In this document: piece after piece, positions 16,003-24,976 of the stretch
Position numbering within the stretch: the first letter of the stretch is position 1
Layout of the letters: every line of letters starts with the position of its first letter
Assembly (NCBI RefSeq): GCF_003997495.1
Contig: NZ_RZRU01000035.1
Coordinates: 1-52,240, forward strand
DNA: 52,240 nt
Direction of reading: 5' to 3'
Source of the DNA: Mesorhizobium sp. M7A.F.Ca.US.008.03.1.1
GTDB taxonomy: Bacteria; Pseudomonadota; Alphaproteobacteria; Rhizobiales; Rhizobiaceae
The notes under the pieces: generated by a model
What the model was told of the DNA's origin: nothing
Seen by the model: the letters and a program-made list of their open reading frames with translations, nothing else
Database searches by the model: none
Translations under genes and position numbers: made by a program

Positions 16003-17535
16003 CTACGCCGCCTGCGCCATGCGCTCCGCGCTCATGCGATAGGAGATCGCTTCGGCCAGATGGATGCGGCCGACGGTTTCGCTGGCGTCGAGATCGGCCA
16101 GTGTCCGCGCCACCTTCAGCACGCGGTGATAGGCCCGCGCCGAAAAGGCGAGCTTTTCGCTCGCGTCCTTGAGCAGCGACAGGCCGGCGGCGTCAGGCAT
16201 GGCGATCTCCTCGATCATCGCCGGCGAGCAATGCGCGTTGGTGGTGGCGCGGGTAGCGCCGAGCCGCTCGAAGCGCTCGCGCTGAATGGTGCGGGCACGC
16301 GCCACGCGCACCGCCACATCGGCGCTTTTCTCCGCCCGGTCGGGCCGGATCAAGTCGCTGGCCGACACCGCCGGCACCTCGACCCTGAGATCGATGCGGT
16401 CGAGCAGCGGGCCCGAAATGCGCGCCTGATAGTCGGTGCGGCAACGCTCGCCGCGCAGGCAGCGATAGCCCGGCTCGCCGGCCATGCCGCAGCGGCACGG
16501 GTTCATCGCCGCGACCAGCTGGATACGCGCCGGATAGGTGACGCGATGGTTGGCCCGCGCGATCATGCAGTCGCCGGTCTCCAGCGGCTGGCGCAGCGCA
16601 TCGAGCGTCTGCGGTGTGAACTCGGGAAACTCGTCGAGGAACAGCACGCCGTGATGGGCCAGCGACACCTCGCCCGGCCGCGCGCGGATGCCGCCGCCGA
16701 CCATCGCCGCCATCGAGGCCGAATGGTGTGGCGCGCGGAACGGCCGCCGGTCGGTCAATTTGCCTTCGCCGAGTTCGCCCGCCACCGAGGCGATCATCGA
16801 GACTTCCAAGAGTTCCTTCGGCGCCAGTGGCGGCAGGATCGACGGCAGCCGCTGCGCCAGCATCGATTTTCCCGAGCCCGGCGGCCCGATCATCAGCAGA
16901 TTATGCCCACCGGCGGCCGCCACTTCCAGCGCCCGCTTGGCGGTCTCCTGGCCCTTGATGTCGGCGAGATCGGGCAGGTCGCGTGCCGCGGCGTGGATGC
17001 CGGCCTCGGGGCGCGACAGCACCTGCGTGCCGCGAAAATGATTGGCGATGGCAATCAGGCTGCGCGGCGCCAAAATGTCGAAATCCTTTCCAGCCCAGGC
17101 CGCCTCAGGTCCGCAGGCGAACGGGCAGATCAGGCCCTTGCCCTCGGCATTGGCGGCGATCGCCGCCGGCAAGGCGCCGGCGACCGCGGCAATCGTGCCG
17201 TCGAGCGACAATTCTCCAAGCACGACATAGCCGGCCAGCATGTCGCCCGGAATGGCGCCAAGGGCAGCCATCAGGCCAAGCGCGATCGGCAGGTCGTAGT
17301 GACTGCCTTCCTTCGGCAGGTCGGCCGGCGCCAGATTGACAGTCACCTTCTTCGACGGCATCGACAGGCCGGAAGCATGCAATGCGGCCTGCACCCGCTC
17401 GCGGCTTTCGGCCACCGCCTTGTCGCCCAGGCCGACGATGTGCATGTTGACCTTGCCGGGCGCGATCATCACCTGCACGTCGACCGGCACGGCCTCGATG
17501 CCCTGGAAAGCGACCGTGCGAACCCGCGCCACCAT
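16003..17535 (-). CDS. YifB/ComM family Mg-chelatase-like AAA ATPase
   Basis: A 510-residue protein with the N-terminal Lon-like ChlI domain (about residues 1-170), the AAA module with Walker A GPPGSGKS and Walker B LFLDEFPEF, and a C-terminal Mg-chelatase-like domain. It includes a Cys cluster (NPCRCGMAGEPGYRCLRGERC) typical of the family. ComM homologues act as hexameric helicases promoting branch migration of recombination intermediates in natural transformation. I start at the ATG giving MVARVRTVAFQG, the standard N-terminus; upstream codons are out of character. It is located just downstream of gshB on the same strand. Confidence 0.93.
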   Translation of the reverse strand: MVARVRTVAFQGIEAVPVDVQVMIAPGKVNMHIVGLGDKAVAESRERVQAALHASGLSMPSKKVTVNLAPADLPKEGSHYDLPIALGLMAALGAIPGDMLAGYVVLGELSLDGTIAAVAGALPAAIAANAEGKGLICPFACGPEAAWAGKDFDILAPRSLIAIANHFRGTQVLSRPEAGIHAAARDLPDLADIKGQETAKRALEVAAAGGHNLLMIGPPGSGKSMLAQRLPSILPPLAPKELLEVSMIASVAGELGEGKLTDRRPFRAPHHSASMAAMVGGGIRARPGEVSLAHHGVLFLDEFPEFTPQTLDALRQPLETGDCMIARANHRVTYPARIQLVAAMNPCRCGMAGEPGYRCLRGERCRTDYQARISGPLLDRIDLRVEVPAVSASDLIRPDRAEKSADVAVRVARARTIQRERFERLGATRATTNAHCSPAMIEEIAMPDAAGLSLLKDASEKLAFSARAYHRVLKVARTLADLDASETVGRIHLAEAISYRMSAERMAQAA

Positions 17536-17717
17536 CGTGCAACCCCAATTCAGGCTGGCCCCAGCCCTGCATTCAGGCCAGGAACGGCCCCTTGGGCAGA
17601 CAATCACACTTCCACGGTCAAATCAAGAACATTACGGGAACATATGACCGCTTGGGTTGCAGCGGAATTGAGCGCGGTTGCAAAAACGGAACATGGTTAA
17701 GACAAAATGAAAACGGC

Positions 17718-18659
17718 TTACCCGCGCTTGTCCTCGACGGCATCCCAAAACAGGCTGGCGATGTCGGCGCCGCCGAAGCGGGCGACCTCGCGCACGCCGG
17801 TCGGCGAGGTCACGTTGATCTCGGTCATGTAGTCGCCGATGACGTCGATACCGACGAGGATGAAGCCGCGCTCCTTCAGCGACGGGCCGATGCGGGCGCA
17901 GATGTCGCGCTCGCGTTCTGTCAGCTCGGTCTTTTCGGCGCGGCCGCCGACATGCATGTTGGAGCGGGAATCATGCTCGGCCGGCACCCGGTTGATGGCG
18001 CCGACCGGCTCGCCGTCGATGAGGATGATGCGCTTGTCGCCCTTGCGCACGTCCTTCAGATAGCGCTGCACGATATAAGGTTCGCGGAACATCTGGCCGA
18101 ACATTTCCAGCAGCGAGGCAAGGTTGCGGTCGCCCTCGAGCAGATGGAAGATGCCGGCGCCGCCATTGCCGTAGAGCGGCTTGACGATGATGTCGCCGAA
18201 CTCCTTGCGGAAGGCGGCAACTTCGAGCGGATCCTTGGTGATCAGCGTGTCCGGCATCAGGTCGGCAAATTCGGTGACGAAGATCTTTTCGGGGCTGTTG
18301 CGCACCCAGGCCGGGTCGTTGACCACGAGCGTCTTCGGATGGATGCGCTCCAGGATGTGCGTGGTGGTGATGTAGTTCATGTCGAAGGGCGGATCCTGGC
18401 GCAGCAGGACGACATCCATTTCCGCGAGGTCGGTGCGCACCTTCTCGCCCAGCGAATAGTGGCTGCCCTTCTCGTCGCGCACCTGCATTTCCTCAATGCG
18501 GGCAAACACCTTGCCGTCGCGCGATGACAGCCTATCCGGCGTGTAGTGGAACAGCTCATGGCCACGCCGCTGCGCTTCCAGCGACAGCGCGAACGAGGTG
18601 TCGCCGGCGATCGACACGGTGGAGATGTGGTCCATCTGGACGGCGATTTTCAGCTTCAT
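17718..18659 (-). CDS. gshB: glutathione synthetase
   Basis: A 313-residue prokaryotic glutathione synthetase of the ATP-grasp superfamily, joining gamma-glutamylcysteine to glycine. It begins MKLKIAVQMDHI and contains LRQDPPFDMNYITTTHILE, a region characteristic of GshB. The ATP-grasp core includes VKPLYGNGGAGIF and the metal-binding end has EINVTSPTGVRE. Length matches the family (about 315). It is upstream of the YifB gene, with a 182-base gap, and divergent from the GGDEF-EAL gene. Confidence 0.96.
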   Translation of the reverse strand: MKLKIAVQMDHISTVSIAGDTSFALSLEAQRRGHELFHYTPDRLSSRDGKVFARIEEMQVRDEKGSHYSLGEKVRTDLAEMDVVLLRQDPPFDMNYITTTHILERIHPKTLVVNDPAWVRNSPEKIFVTEFADLMPDTLITKDPLEVAAFRKEFGDIIVKPLYGNGGAGIFHLLEGDRNLASLLEMFGQMFREPYIVQRYLKDVRKGDKRIILIDGEPVGAINRVPAEHDSRSNMHVGGRAEKTELTERERDICARIGPSLKERGFILVGIDVIGDYMTEINVTSPTGVREVARFGGADIASLFWDAVEDKRG

Positions 18660-18879
18660 GGCGGGTCTCCGGCGGCTCGGATGGGCGACTGTCTTGCCTG
18701 TACAGGCTCACCGCCCGTCTGCCAATCGCGACTTGGCATCTGAACCCGAATGCGCACCTCACATCGATCCTTCGAAACAGGTCGCGGGTGCCCATGGAAA
18801 ATCGATTTCGCGATACGTTTCCTAAAGGGTTTGCTGCCAGTCTGAAAATAAATTCCGACGTCACAAAACAGGGACACCG

Positions 18880-20229
18880 ATGCAAACTTCGTTTGGCACC
18901 GGTCAGGCAAACAGGGAGAGCACGGATCTGGCGTTCACAGATCCGTTGACCGGGCTTGGCAACCATCGCCGCTTCTTCGACAAGGTCGATCGCCTTATCG
19001 CCGACCGTGCCGACGATCCCGCGCCCTTTACCGTCGGCATTCTCGACCTCGACGGCTTCAAGCCGATCAACGATCTGTTCGGCCACAAGGCCGGCGACGA
19101 TATCCTGATCCAGGTGGCGATGCGGCTGCGCGCCTCGATGGACGGCTATTCCACCGTCTGTCGCATCGGCGCCGACGAATTCGCTTTTCTCTACCCGATG
19201 GTGTTCAGCGAGGAGGCGGCGGCCGAAAAATCCCGCATGCTGATCGAGATCCTGTCGGCGCCCTACGATGTCGGCGAACGCACCGCCAGGCTTTCGGCCT
19301 CGGTCGGCTGCTCGCTGTTCTATTCGGGCGACGAGACCACCGAGATCCTCATCAACAAGGCCGAGACGGCGCTCTACCACGCCAAGCGTTCCGGCCGTGG
19401 CCGCGTCGTCGTCTACACCCGTGAGATGGAAGAGGCGGCCAAGCGCGTCACCCGCATCGAACAGGCGCTGCGCCGTGCCGTCTCGGCCGGCGAGGTGGAG
19501 CCGCATTTCCAGCCCATCGTCGACCTCAACACGCGCCGCACCATCGGCTTCGAGACGCTGGCGCGCTGGACCGACCGCGATCTCGGTTCGGTGCCGCCGA
19601 CTGTCTTCATTCCCATCGCCGAGGAGCGCGGCATCATCGGCCCGTTGTCGCAGCTGGTGCTGCGCAAGGCGACAGAGGCCGCCAGGAGCTGGCCGAAGGA
19701 TCTGTTCCTGTCGTTCAACCTGTCGCCATCGCAGCTCGTCGACCAGAACACCGGCCTGCACATACTGGCGATCCTCGACCGCACCGGCTTCGATCCGCGC
19801 CGGCTGGAGATCGAGATCACCGAGACCGGCCTGATGAACGACCCGGCCTCGGCCGCGCAGATCGTCGAGGATCTGCGCCGCGTCGGCATCCGCGTCTCGC
19901 TCGACGATTTTGGCACCGGCCAGTCCTCGCTCGGCCGCTTGCGCGAATTCCATTTCGACAAGTTGAAGATCGACCGCGCCTTCGTCTCTTCCATTCTCGA
20001 CGACCGCCCGTCCGAACACATCATCCGCGCCATCCTCGCTATGTGCGAGGGGCTCGGCATGGACGTGGTCGCCGAAGGTATCGAGCAGGAAGCGCAGGCC
20101 GATCGCCTCGTCCAGTTCGGCTGCGCCGGCGGGCAGGGCTATCTGTTCGGCAAGCCGGTCGATGCCGACGCCACGCTCGGCTATCTCCGCGATTCCTTCC
20201 GCGGCGCCCTGCGCGCCAAGGCGATCTGA
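18880..20229 (+). CDS. GGDEF-EAL domain cyclic-di-GMP protein
   Basis: A 449-residue cytosolic protein without any sensor or membrane region. The GGDEF domain occupies about residues 15-180. Its active-site loop reads GADEF (97-101), so the first Gly-Gly pair is altered and cyclase activity is uncertain. The EAL domain (about 195-440) has ETL in place of EAL at 225-227 but keeps E225, the N in FNLSPSQL, the E in EITETG, DDFGTG at 342-347 and the E of VAEGIE. It is therefore probably a working cyclic-di-GMP phosphodiesterase with a degenerate GGDEF domain that may bind GTP. AGGGAC precedes the ATG. Confidence 0.9.
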   Translation: MQTSFGTGQANRESTDLAFTDPLTGLGNHRRFFDKVDRLIADRADDPAPFTVGILDLDGFKPINDLFGHKAGDDILIQVAMRLRASMDGYSTVCRIGADEFAFLYPMVFSEEAAAEKSRMLIEILSAPYDVGERTARLSASVGCSLFYSGDETTEILINKAETALYHAKRSGRGRVVVYTREMEEAAKRVTRIEQALRRAVSAGEVEPHFQPIVDLNTRRTIGFETLARWTDRDLGSVPPTVFIPIAEERGIIGPLSQLVLRKATEAARSWPKDLFLSFNLSPSQLVDQNTGLHILAILDRTGFDPRRLEIEITETGLMNDPASAAQIVEDLRRVGIRVSLDDFGTGQSSLGRLREFHFDKLKIDRAFVSSILDDRPSEHIIRAILAMCEGLGMDVVAEGIEQEAQADRLVQFGCAGGQGYLFGKPVDADATLGYLRDSFRGALRAKAI

Positions 20230-20432
20230 CCGGCGATCCCCGCGATCCGCAATCCTGATGCTGCCGCTGTGCGCATCCGGTGCGGCGCATTGTCGTTTTG
20301 TCTGACATAAGCCCTGAAATTCGACGGTTCGCCCTTGCCCGCGCGCCTTGCGTGGCTAGGATGCGCGCCGATCACGCAACAGCGCCGCGCGTCTTTCAAG
20401 ACCCGCAAAGGACGCTGTAGCATTTAACATTT

Positions 20433-20480
20433 GCGCATGATCCCTTTCCGAAAATCGATCCGATTTTCGGGGTCATGCGC
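20433..20480. repeat. palindromic rhizobial-type intergenic repeat
   Basis: The core is a perfect inverted repeat, CCGAAAATCG-ATC-CGATTTTCGG (20448-20470). It is enclosed by outer arms GCGCATGA (20433-20440) and TCATGCGC (20473-20480). It sits 15 bases before the SDR start, inside the leader of the sugar-acid operon, where it would form a strong hairpin in the mRNA. Elements of this form are scattered between genes in rhizobial genomes. Confidence 0.75.
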
Positions 20481-20494
20481 CGGAGAGAACAGAT

Positions 20495-21262
20495 ATGATG
20501 CCATCGGCGCATTTTGCCGACCTCGAAGGAGCCTCGGTGCTGATCACCGGCGGCGGCTCCGGCATAGGTGCTGCACTGACCGAGGGTTTTGTGCGCCAGG
20601 GCGCCAATGTCGCCTTCATCGACATCGCCGACGGTCCGAGCACGATACTCGCCGATCGCATCGAGAAAGCGTTCGGCAAGCGTCCGCTCTATCTCAAGAC
20701 CGATTTGCGCGACGTCGATGCCTTGCGTGCGTCGGCGGCCAAGGCGGCCGAGGCGCATGGCGATGTCACCGTGCTGGTCAACAATGCGGCCTGGGACGAG
20801 CGCCACGCCGTCGAGGACGTGACGGTCGAGTTCTGGGACAACAACCAGGCGATCAATCTGCGGCCGCATTTCTTCACCGCGCAGGCGGTGGCGCCGGGCA
20901 TGAAGCGGGCCGGCGGCGGCTCGATCATCAACTTCACCTCGACATCCTATCTGATCAACCACCCTGACATGCCGTCCTACACGGCCGCCAAGGCCGGCAT
21001 CCTCGGCCTGACCAAGGGGCTGGCCGGCAAGCTCGGTGTGGACGGCATCCGCGTCAACGCCATTGCGCCTGGCTGGGTGATCACCGAGCGGCAGAAAGAG
21101 CTCTGGGTGACCGAACAGGCGCTTGCCGCCCATGTGGCCAAGCAGTGCATCAAGCAGGTGATGCAGCCCGACGACATCGTCGGCACAGTGCTGTTCCTCG
21201 CTTCGGACGCCTCGCGCATGCTGACCGCGCAGATGCTGATCGTCGATGGAGGTTTCCTGTGA
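20495..21262 (+). CDS. SDR family oxidoreductase, sugar dehydrogenase candidate
   Basis: A 255-residue classical short-chain dehydrogenase. The cofactor motif is GGGSGIG near residue 15, the NNA motif follows in LVNNAAW, the catalytic serine lies in FTSTSYL and the YxxxK in SYTAAKAG. It is the first gene of a four-gene operon for 2-keto-3-deoxy-galactonate metabolism, so its likely job is oxidation of a galactose-type (or related) aldose to the lactone. The exact sugar is not readable from sequence. Its stop overlaps the GTG of dgoK by four bases. Confidence 0.88.
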   Translation: MMPSAHFADLEGASVLITGGGSGIGAALTEGFVRQGANVAFIDIADGPSTILADRIEKAFGKRPLYLKTDLRDVDALRASAAKAAEAHGDVTVLVNNAAWDERHAVEDVTVEFWDNNQAINLRPHFFTAQAVAPGMKRAGGGSIINFTSTSYLINHPDMPSYTAAKAGILGLTKGLAGKLGVDGIRVNAIAPGWVITERQKELWVTEQALAAHVAKQCIKQVMQPDDIVGTVLFLASDASRMLTAQMLIVDGGFL

Positions 21263-22212
21263 ACCCAGCCGGCAACGCACCGGCGGTCGCCGCCGTCGAC
21301 TGGGGCACGACCCGCATGCGGGTCTGGCTGATCGATGGGCAAGGCAAGATGCTTGCCGAACGCCGTGGCGATGATGGCCTGATCACCGCCCAGCAAAAGG
21401 GCTTTTCGACCATCCTCGAAGGGCATCTGACGGCGATGGGAGCGCCAGCGGCGCTGCCCGTCATCATCTGCGGCATGGCCGGATCCCGCCAGGGCTGGCT
21501 CGAAGCACCCTATGTCACCGTGCCGGCGCCGCTTAGCGCCATCCTTGCAGGTGCTGTCAGCGTGCCCGGCCAGAGCCGCGATATCCGCATCGTTCCGGGC
21601 CTTGCCCAGCGGCTGACTGACGCGCCCGACGTCATGCGCGGCGAGGAAACCCAGCTTGCCGGCGCTGGCCTGCCGGCCAAGGGGCGCCAGCTGGTTTGTA
21701 TGCCCGGCACCCATTCGAAATGGGTGCTGGTCGAGGATGGCGCGGTTGCCGGCTTCGGCACCTGGCCGACCGGTGAGCTGTTCTCCGTGCTTGCCGCGCA
21801 CTCGATCCTGCGTCATTCGCTCGGCGAACATCCGAAGCCCGTCACATCCAACAACCCATTCTTCCGCCGCTGGTGCGAAACGGCGCTGGGTGATGGCGGC
21901 GATGTCACCTCGCGGCTGTTTTCCATCCGCGCCGCCGGCCTGCTGCAGGACCTGAAAGCCGACGATGCCGCCTCCTGCCTGTCCGGCCTACTGATCGGCG
22001 GCGAGATCGCCTCGGCCAGCCGCCGGCATGGCGCCGGCACGGAACCCGTGGTGCTGATTGCGTCCGGCGCGCTGGGAACTCTGTATAGCGAGGCACTCGG
22101 TCTTGCCGGGCTTGAGGTTCGGGCCGTCGACGCGGACGAGGCGGTGCGTACCGGACTCATCGAGGCGGCGCGCGAGAACGGCATGATCGCCAGAATTGGA
22201 GCAGCTCGATGA
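21259..22212 (+). CDS. dgoK: 2-dehydro-3-deoxygalactonokinase
   Basis: A 317-residue kinase phosphorylating 2-keto-3-deoxygalactonate at O6. The N-terminal VDWGTTRMRVWL is the phosphate-binding motif of the DgoK family, and the segment CMPGTHSKWV is characteristic. I use the GTG at 21259, which overlaps the preceding stop (GTGA); earlier in-frame Met codons would run into the SDR gene. Its own stop overlaps the aldolase start (ATGA). Part of the De Ley-Doudoroff galactose route. Confidence 0.92.
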   Translation: MNPAGNAPAVAAVDWGTTRMRVWLIDGQGKMLAERRGDDGLITAQQKGFSTILEGHLTAMGAPAALPVIICGMAGSRQGWLEAPYVTVPAPLSAILAGAVSVPGQSRDIRIVPGLAQRLTDAPDVMRGEETQLAGAGLPAKGRQLVCMPGTHSKWVLVEDGAVAGFGTWPTGELFSVLAAHSILRHSLGEHPKPVTSNNPFFRRWCETALGDGGDVTSRLFSIRAAGLLQDLKADDAASCLSGLLIGGEIASASRRHGAGTEPVVLIASGALGTLYSEALGLAGLEVRAVDADEAVRTGLIEAARENGMIARIGAAR

Positions 22213-22850
22213 GCCAGACCGCACCTTTCCCCAAGCTCAAACGCGGGCTGGTCGCCATCCTGCGCGGCCTCAAGTCGACCGAGGCGATGGCCATGGGCCA
22301 GGCGCTGTTCGATGCCGGCATCGAGGCGATCGAAGTGCCGCTGAACTCACCGCAACCGTTCTCGTCGATCGCCCGCATCGTCCAGGTGCTGCCGAAAACG
22401 GCACTGGTCGGCGCCGGCACGGTGTTGACGCCGGCCGATGTCGATGGCTTGCACCAGGCTGGAGGGCGGCTGCTGGTCAGTCCCAACATCGATGCCGAGG
22501 TGATGGCGCGCGCCATGCACTACGGCATGGTGACGATGCCCGGCGTGTTCACGCCGACCGAAGCCTTCCAGGCGATCAAGCTCGGCGCCTCGGCCCTGAA
22601 ATTCTTCCCGGCGAGCGTGCTCGGTGCCGGCGGCATTTCCGCGATGCGCGCCGTGTTGCCGGCGCAAACGCTGGTCGGTGCCGTCGGCGGCGTCTCCGAA
22701 AAAGATTTTGCCGGCTACAAGGCGGCCGGCGTGACCGCCTTTGGATTGGGCTCCAGCCTGTTCAAGCCGGGCATGAGCGTCGATGAGGTGGCCGCGCGTG
22801 CGCATGCTGCCGTCGCGGCCTGGGATGCGGTGTTCGGAGAAGCAGGATGA
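22209..22850 (+). CDS. dgoA: 2-dehydro-3-deoxy-6-phosphogalactonate aldolase
   Basis: A 213-residue class I aldolase of the KDPG/KDPGal family, splitting KDPGal to pyruvate and glyceraldehyde-3-phosphate. The Schiff-base lysine is in ALKFFPA, the catalytic Glu is in IEAIEVPLNSP, and VGAGTVL and GAVGGV form the phosphate site. Length is typical for the family. It is translationally coupled on both sides by ATGA overlaps. Only the aldolase moiety is present, without a fused galactonate dehydratase. Confidence 0.92.
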   Translation: MSQTAPFPKLKRGLVAILRGLKSTEAMAMGQALFDAGIEAIEVPLNSPQPFSSIARIVQVLPKTALVGAGTVLTPADVDGLHQAGGRLLVSPNIDAEVMARAMHYGMVTMPGVFTPTEAFQAIKLGASALKFFPASVLGAGGISAMRAVLPAQTLVGAVGGVSEKDFAGYKAAGVTAFGLGSSLFKPGMSVDEVAARAHAAVAAWDAVFGEAG

Positions 22851-23728
22851 GCGAAGCGATCGTTTCGGTTTTTTCCGATCACGTCTGCCAGCTCGGCGAG
22901 GGGCCAAGCTACGATCCCGCCACCGATACGCTCTACTGGTTCGACATCGTCAACAGCCAGCTTCTGCAAAAGCGGCTGTCCGGCGGCGCGACCACCGTCC
23001 ATGAGCTTGGCCAAATGGCGAGTGCCATCGCCGTCATCGACGACAAGCGCCAGCTGATCGCCGCCGAGACCGGCCTTTATGTCCGCGATGTCGCGACCGG
23101 CAAACTGACGCTGCACACGCCCGTCGAGGCCGACAATCCAGTCACGCGCTCCAACGATTCCCGGGTCCACCCCTGCGGCGCCTTGTGGATGGGCACCATG
23201 GGCAAGGGCGAGGAAAAAGGCGCGGGTTCGATCTACTGGTTCTTCAAGGGCGAACTTCGCCAGCTGTTTTCGGACATCACCGTCTCCAATTCGATCTGCT
23301 TTACCGAGGATGGCGCTCTCGCCTACTACACCGACACCTCGACCGGGCTGCTGATGCGCGTCGCCTGCGACCCTATGACTGGTCTGCCTGCAGGTGAGCC
23401 GAAGCTGTTCGTCGATCACCGCTCGGCCAAGGGCTATGTCGACGGGTCGGTGCTCGACCGCGACGGCATCCTGTGGAACGCCGTCTGGGGCGGCAGCGTC
23501 ATCGAAGCCTATGGACCCGACGGCAAGCTCGTCCGCACGGTCGCCATGCCGGTGACGCAGCCATCCTGCCCGGCCTTTGTCGGTGCCAAGGCCGACCGGC
23601 TGGCGGTCACCTCCGCCTGGTCGGGCAAGGATGAGAAGCAGCGTCTGCTGGATTTGCAGGGCGGCATGACCTTTCTGCTCGATATTCCCGTCAACGGCCG
23701 CTTCGAGCCGCGCGTGCTGATCGCCTGA
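22847..23728 (+). CDS. SMP-30/gluconolactonase family lactonase
   Basis: A 293-residue six-bladed propeller of the SMP-30/gluconolactonase/LRE family. Metal ligands are recognisable in the N-terminal EGPSYD (Glu), in RSNDSRVHPCGALWMGT (Asn) and in GYVDGSVLDRDG (Asp). In this operon it should hydrolyse the sugar lactone made by the SDR enzyme to the aldonate. It overlaps the aldolase by four bases. The operon has no aldonate dehydratase or transporter, so those steps are encoded elsewhere. Confidence 0.9.
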   Translation: MSEAIVSVFSDHVCQLGEGPSYDPATDTLYWFDIVNSQLLQKRLSGGATTVHELGQMASAIAVIDDKRQLIAAETGLYVRDVATGKLTLHTPVEADNPVTRSNDSRVHPCGALWMGTMGKGEEKGAGSIYWFFKGELRQLFSDITVSNSICFTEDGALAYYTDTSTGLLMRVACDPMTGLPAGEPKLFVDHRSAKGYVDGSVLDRDGILWNAVWGGSVIEAYGPDGKLVRTVAMPVTQPSCPAFVGAKADRLAVTSAWSGKDEKQRLLDLQGGMTFLLDIPVNGRFEPRVLIA

Positions 23729-23744
23729 GCGAACTGGATTTTGC

Positions 23745-23779
23745 GGTCGGACGGTGTGTTGTCACGCAACCGTCCGACC
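23745..23779. terminator. stem-loop after the sugar-acid operon
   Basis: A perfect 11-base stem, GGTCGGACGGT (23745-23755) with ACCGTCCGACC (23769-23779), and a 13-base loop begins 17 bases after the lactonase stop. No clear T-tract follows, so it may terminate weakly or protect the 3-prime end of the mRNA. Confidence 0.5.
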
Positions 23780-23854
23780 CGGTCGGTTTCGCGAGAGCCT
23801 GACGCCTCGACCATGCGATGGTAGGCGATCGTGTCGTCGGGAACCGTTCATCTC

Positions 23855-24928
23855 ATGCCAAGCCGCAAGCCGAAACTGATCCTCGTCCATGAGCCGGAAA
23901 AGGCTTGCCTGGACCGTCTGGTCGCCGATGGTCATGGACCGCAGCGCGCCGCCGAAATCGCGTCCTATCTGGCGCAGTCGACCGACCTCGCCGCTGAATT
24001 CGAGGCGCTTGGCCGCGCCTGCCAGGCGCGCGGCCTGTCTTTCGCCGCAGTGGCGCTCGACGAGGCCGCCAGCGTGCTCGCCAGCGAGCACCCTAGCACA
24101 ACGCTGGTCTGGACGCTGACCGACGGCATCGCCTATTTCCGCGGCGGCGCGGCGCCCGCTCTGGCGCGATTGGGCGGTTTCAAGACGATAGGCGCCGACG
24201 ATGCGCTGTTTGCCCTCTGCCAGGACAAGTTCCGCTCCGGCGCCGTGCTTGGCGCGCTCGGCCTGCCGGTGCCGCAGGCTGGTCTTGCGCGGGACGGCAG
24301 ATGGTTGGTCGAGCCGCCGGCCTCGGGCGCCGGCTGGTTCGTCAAGCCCAACCGGCTCGGCGCCAAGATCGGCATCTGGCCGGATTCACGTGTGGCCGAG
24401 CTCGGCCATGCACTGGAGCTTAGCCGGCGCGTCTTTTCGGCCTATCGCGACGATGTCGTCGTCCAGCCCTATGTCGCCGGCCGCAACGTGCGCGCCAGTT
24501 TCCTCGGCCTGGTGCCAGGTGCCGGGGTCGAAGCGCTTGGCGTCGCCTTTGTCGATTCAGGCGCCGATTTCCAGACTATGGCGGATAGTCTGGCGCTCTA
24601 TGGCGACACTGGCGAGGCAGCGAAAGCGGCAGGACATTACGCCGAACCGGAACTCGTCGCGGTTGCCGACAGCCAGCCGGTCGCCGACGCCAGGATTCGC
24701 GCGATCGCCGGGCGGCTGATGAGCGGGCTCGGCCTGCGCGATGTGTTTTCCATCGATCTCAGGGTCGAGGCCGACGACACCGTCCACCTCATCGAGTTCG
24801 AGGTTTGCCCCGGCCTGCCCTGCTTCGATTTTCGCGCTTATTGCCGCCAGCAATGGGGCCTCGAGCTTGTCGACGCCATGGCCGAGACCGCCGCCCGCCG
24901 GCTGATCGGCCAGGAGCATCGCGCCTAG
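23855..24928 (+). CDS. ATP-grasp superfamily protein, D-Ala-D-Ala-ligase-like
   Basis: About 357 residues from the ATG at 23855; a GTG at 23831 would add eight. The ATP-grasp pattern is visible: a pre-ATP-grasp N-terminus, WFVKPNRLGAKIGI in the nucleotide-binding part, VVVQPYVAGRNVRASFLG in the centre, and the metal-binding LIEFEVCPGLPCFDF near the C-terminus, analogous to the EIN-LPG motif of D-alanine ligases. The residues before the ATP site differ from Ddl, and it lies far from any cell-wall cluster. It may be a peptide or amino-acid ligase of unknown substrate. It stands alone between two convergent operons. Confidence 0.68.
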   Translation: MPSRKPKLILVHEPEKACLDRLVADGHGPQRAAEIASYLAQSTDLAAEFEALGRACQARGLSFAAVALDEAASVLASEHPSTTLVWTLTDGIAYFRGGAAPALARLGGFKTIGADDALFALCQDKFRSGAVLGALGLPVPQAGLARDGRWLVEPPASGAGWFVKPNRLGAKIGIWPDSRVAELGHALELSRRVFSAYRDDVVVQPYVAGRNVRASFLGLVPGAGVEALGVAFVDSGADFQTMADSLALYGDTGEAAKAAGHYAEPELVAVADSQPVADARIRAIAGRLMSGLGLRDVFSIDLRVEADDTVHLIEFEVCPGLPCFDFRAYCRQQWGLELVDAMAETAARRLIGQEHRA

Positions 24929-24976
24929 ACTAAAGGCGCGAGGGCAGATCGCGGGCCGATCAGCAGACGCGTTTCA

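Noticed and set aside
15779..16042. Short plus-strand frame between the J-domain and YifB genes
   Set aside because: No ribosome site, no motif, and it runs into the YifB coding region; the 277 bases from 15726 to 16002 appear non-coding.
20298..20307. TGTCTGACA as a regulator site for the sugar-acid operon
   Set aside because: A short nine-base symmetry is easily found by chance and does not fit the full FCD-type GntR consensus; no regulator gene is adjacent.
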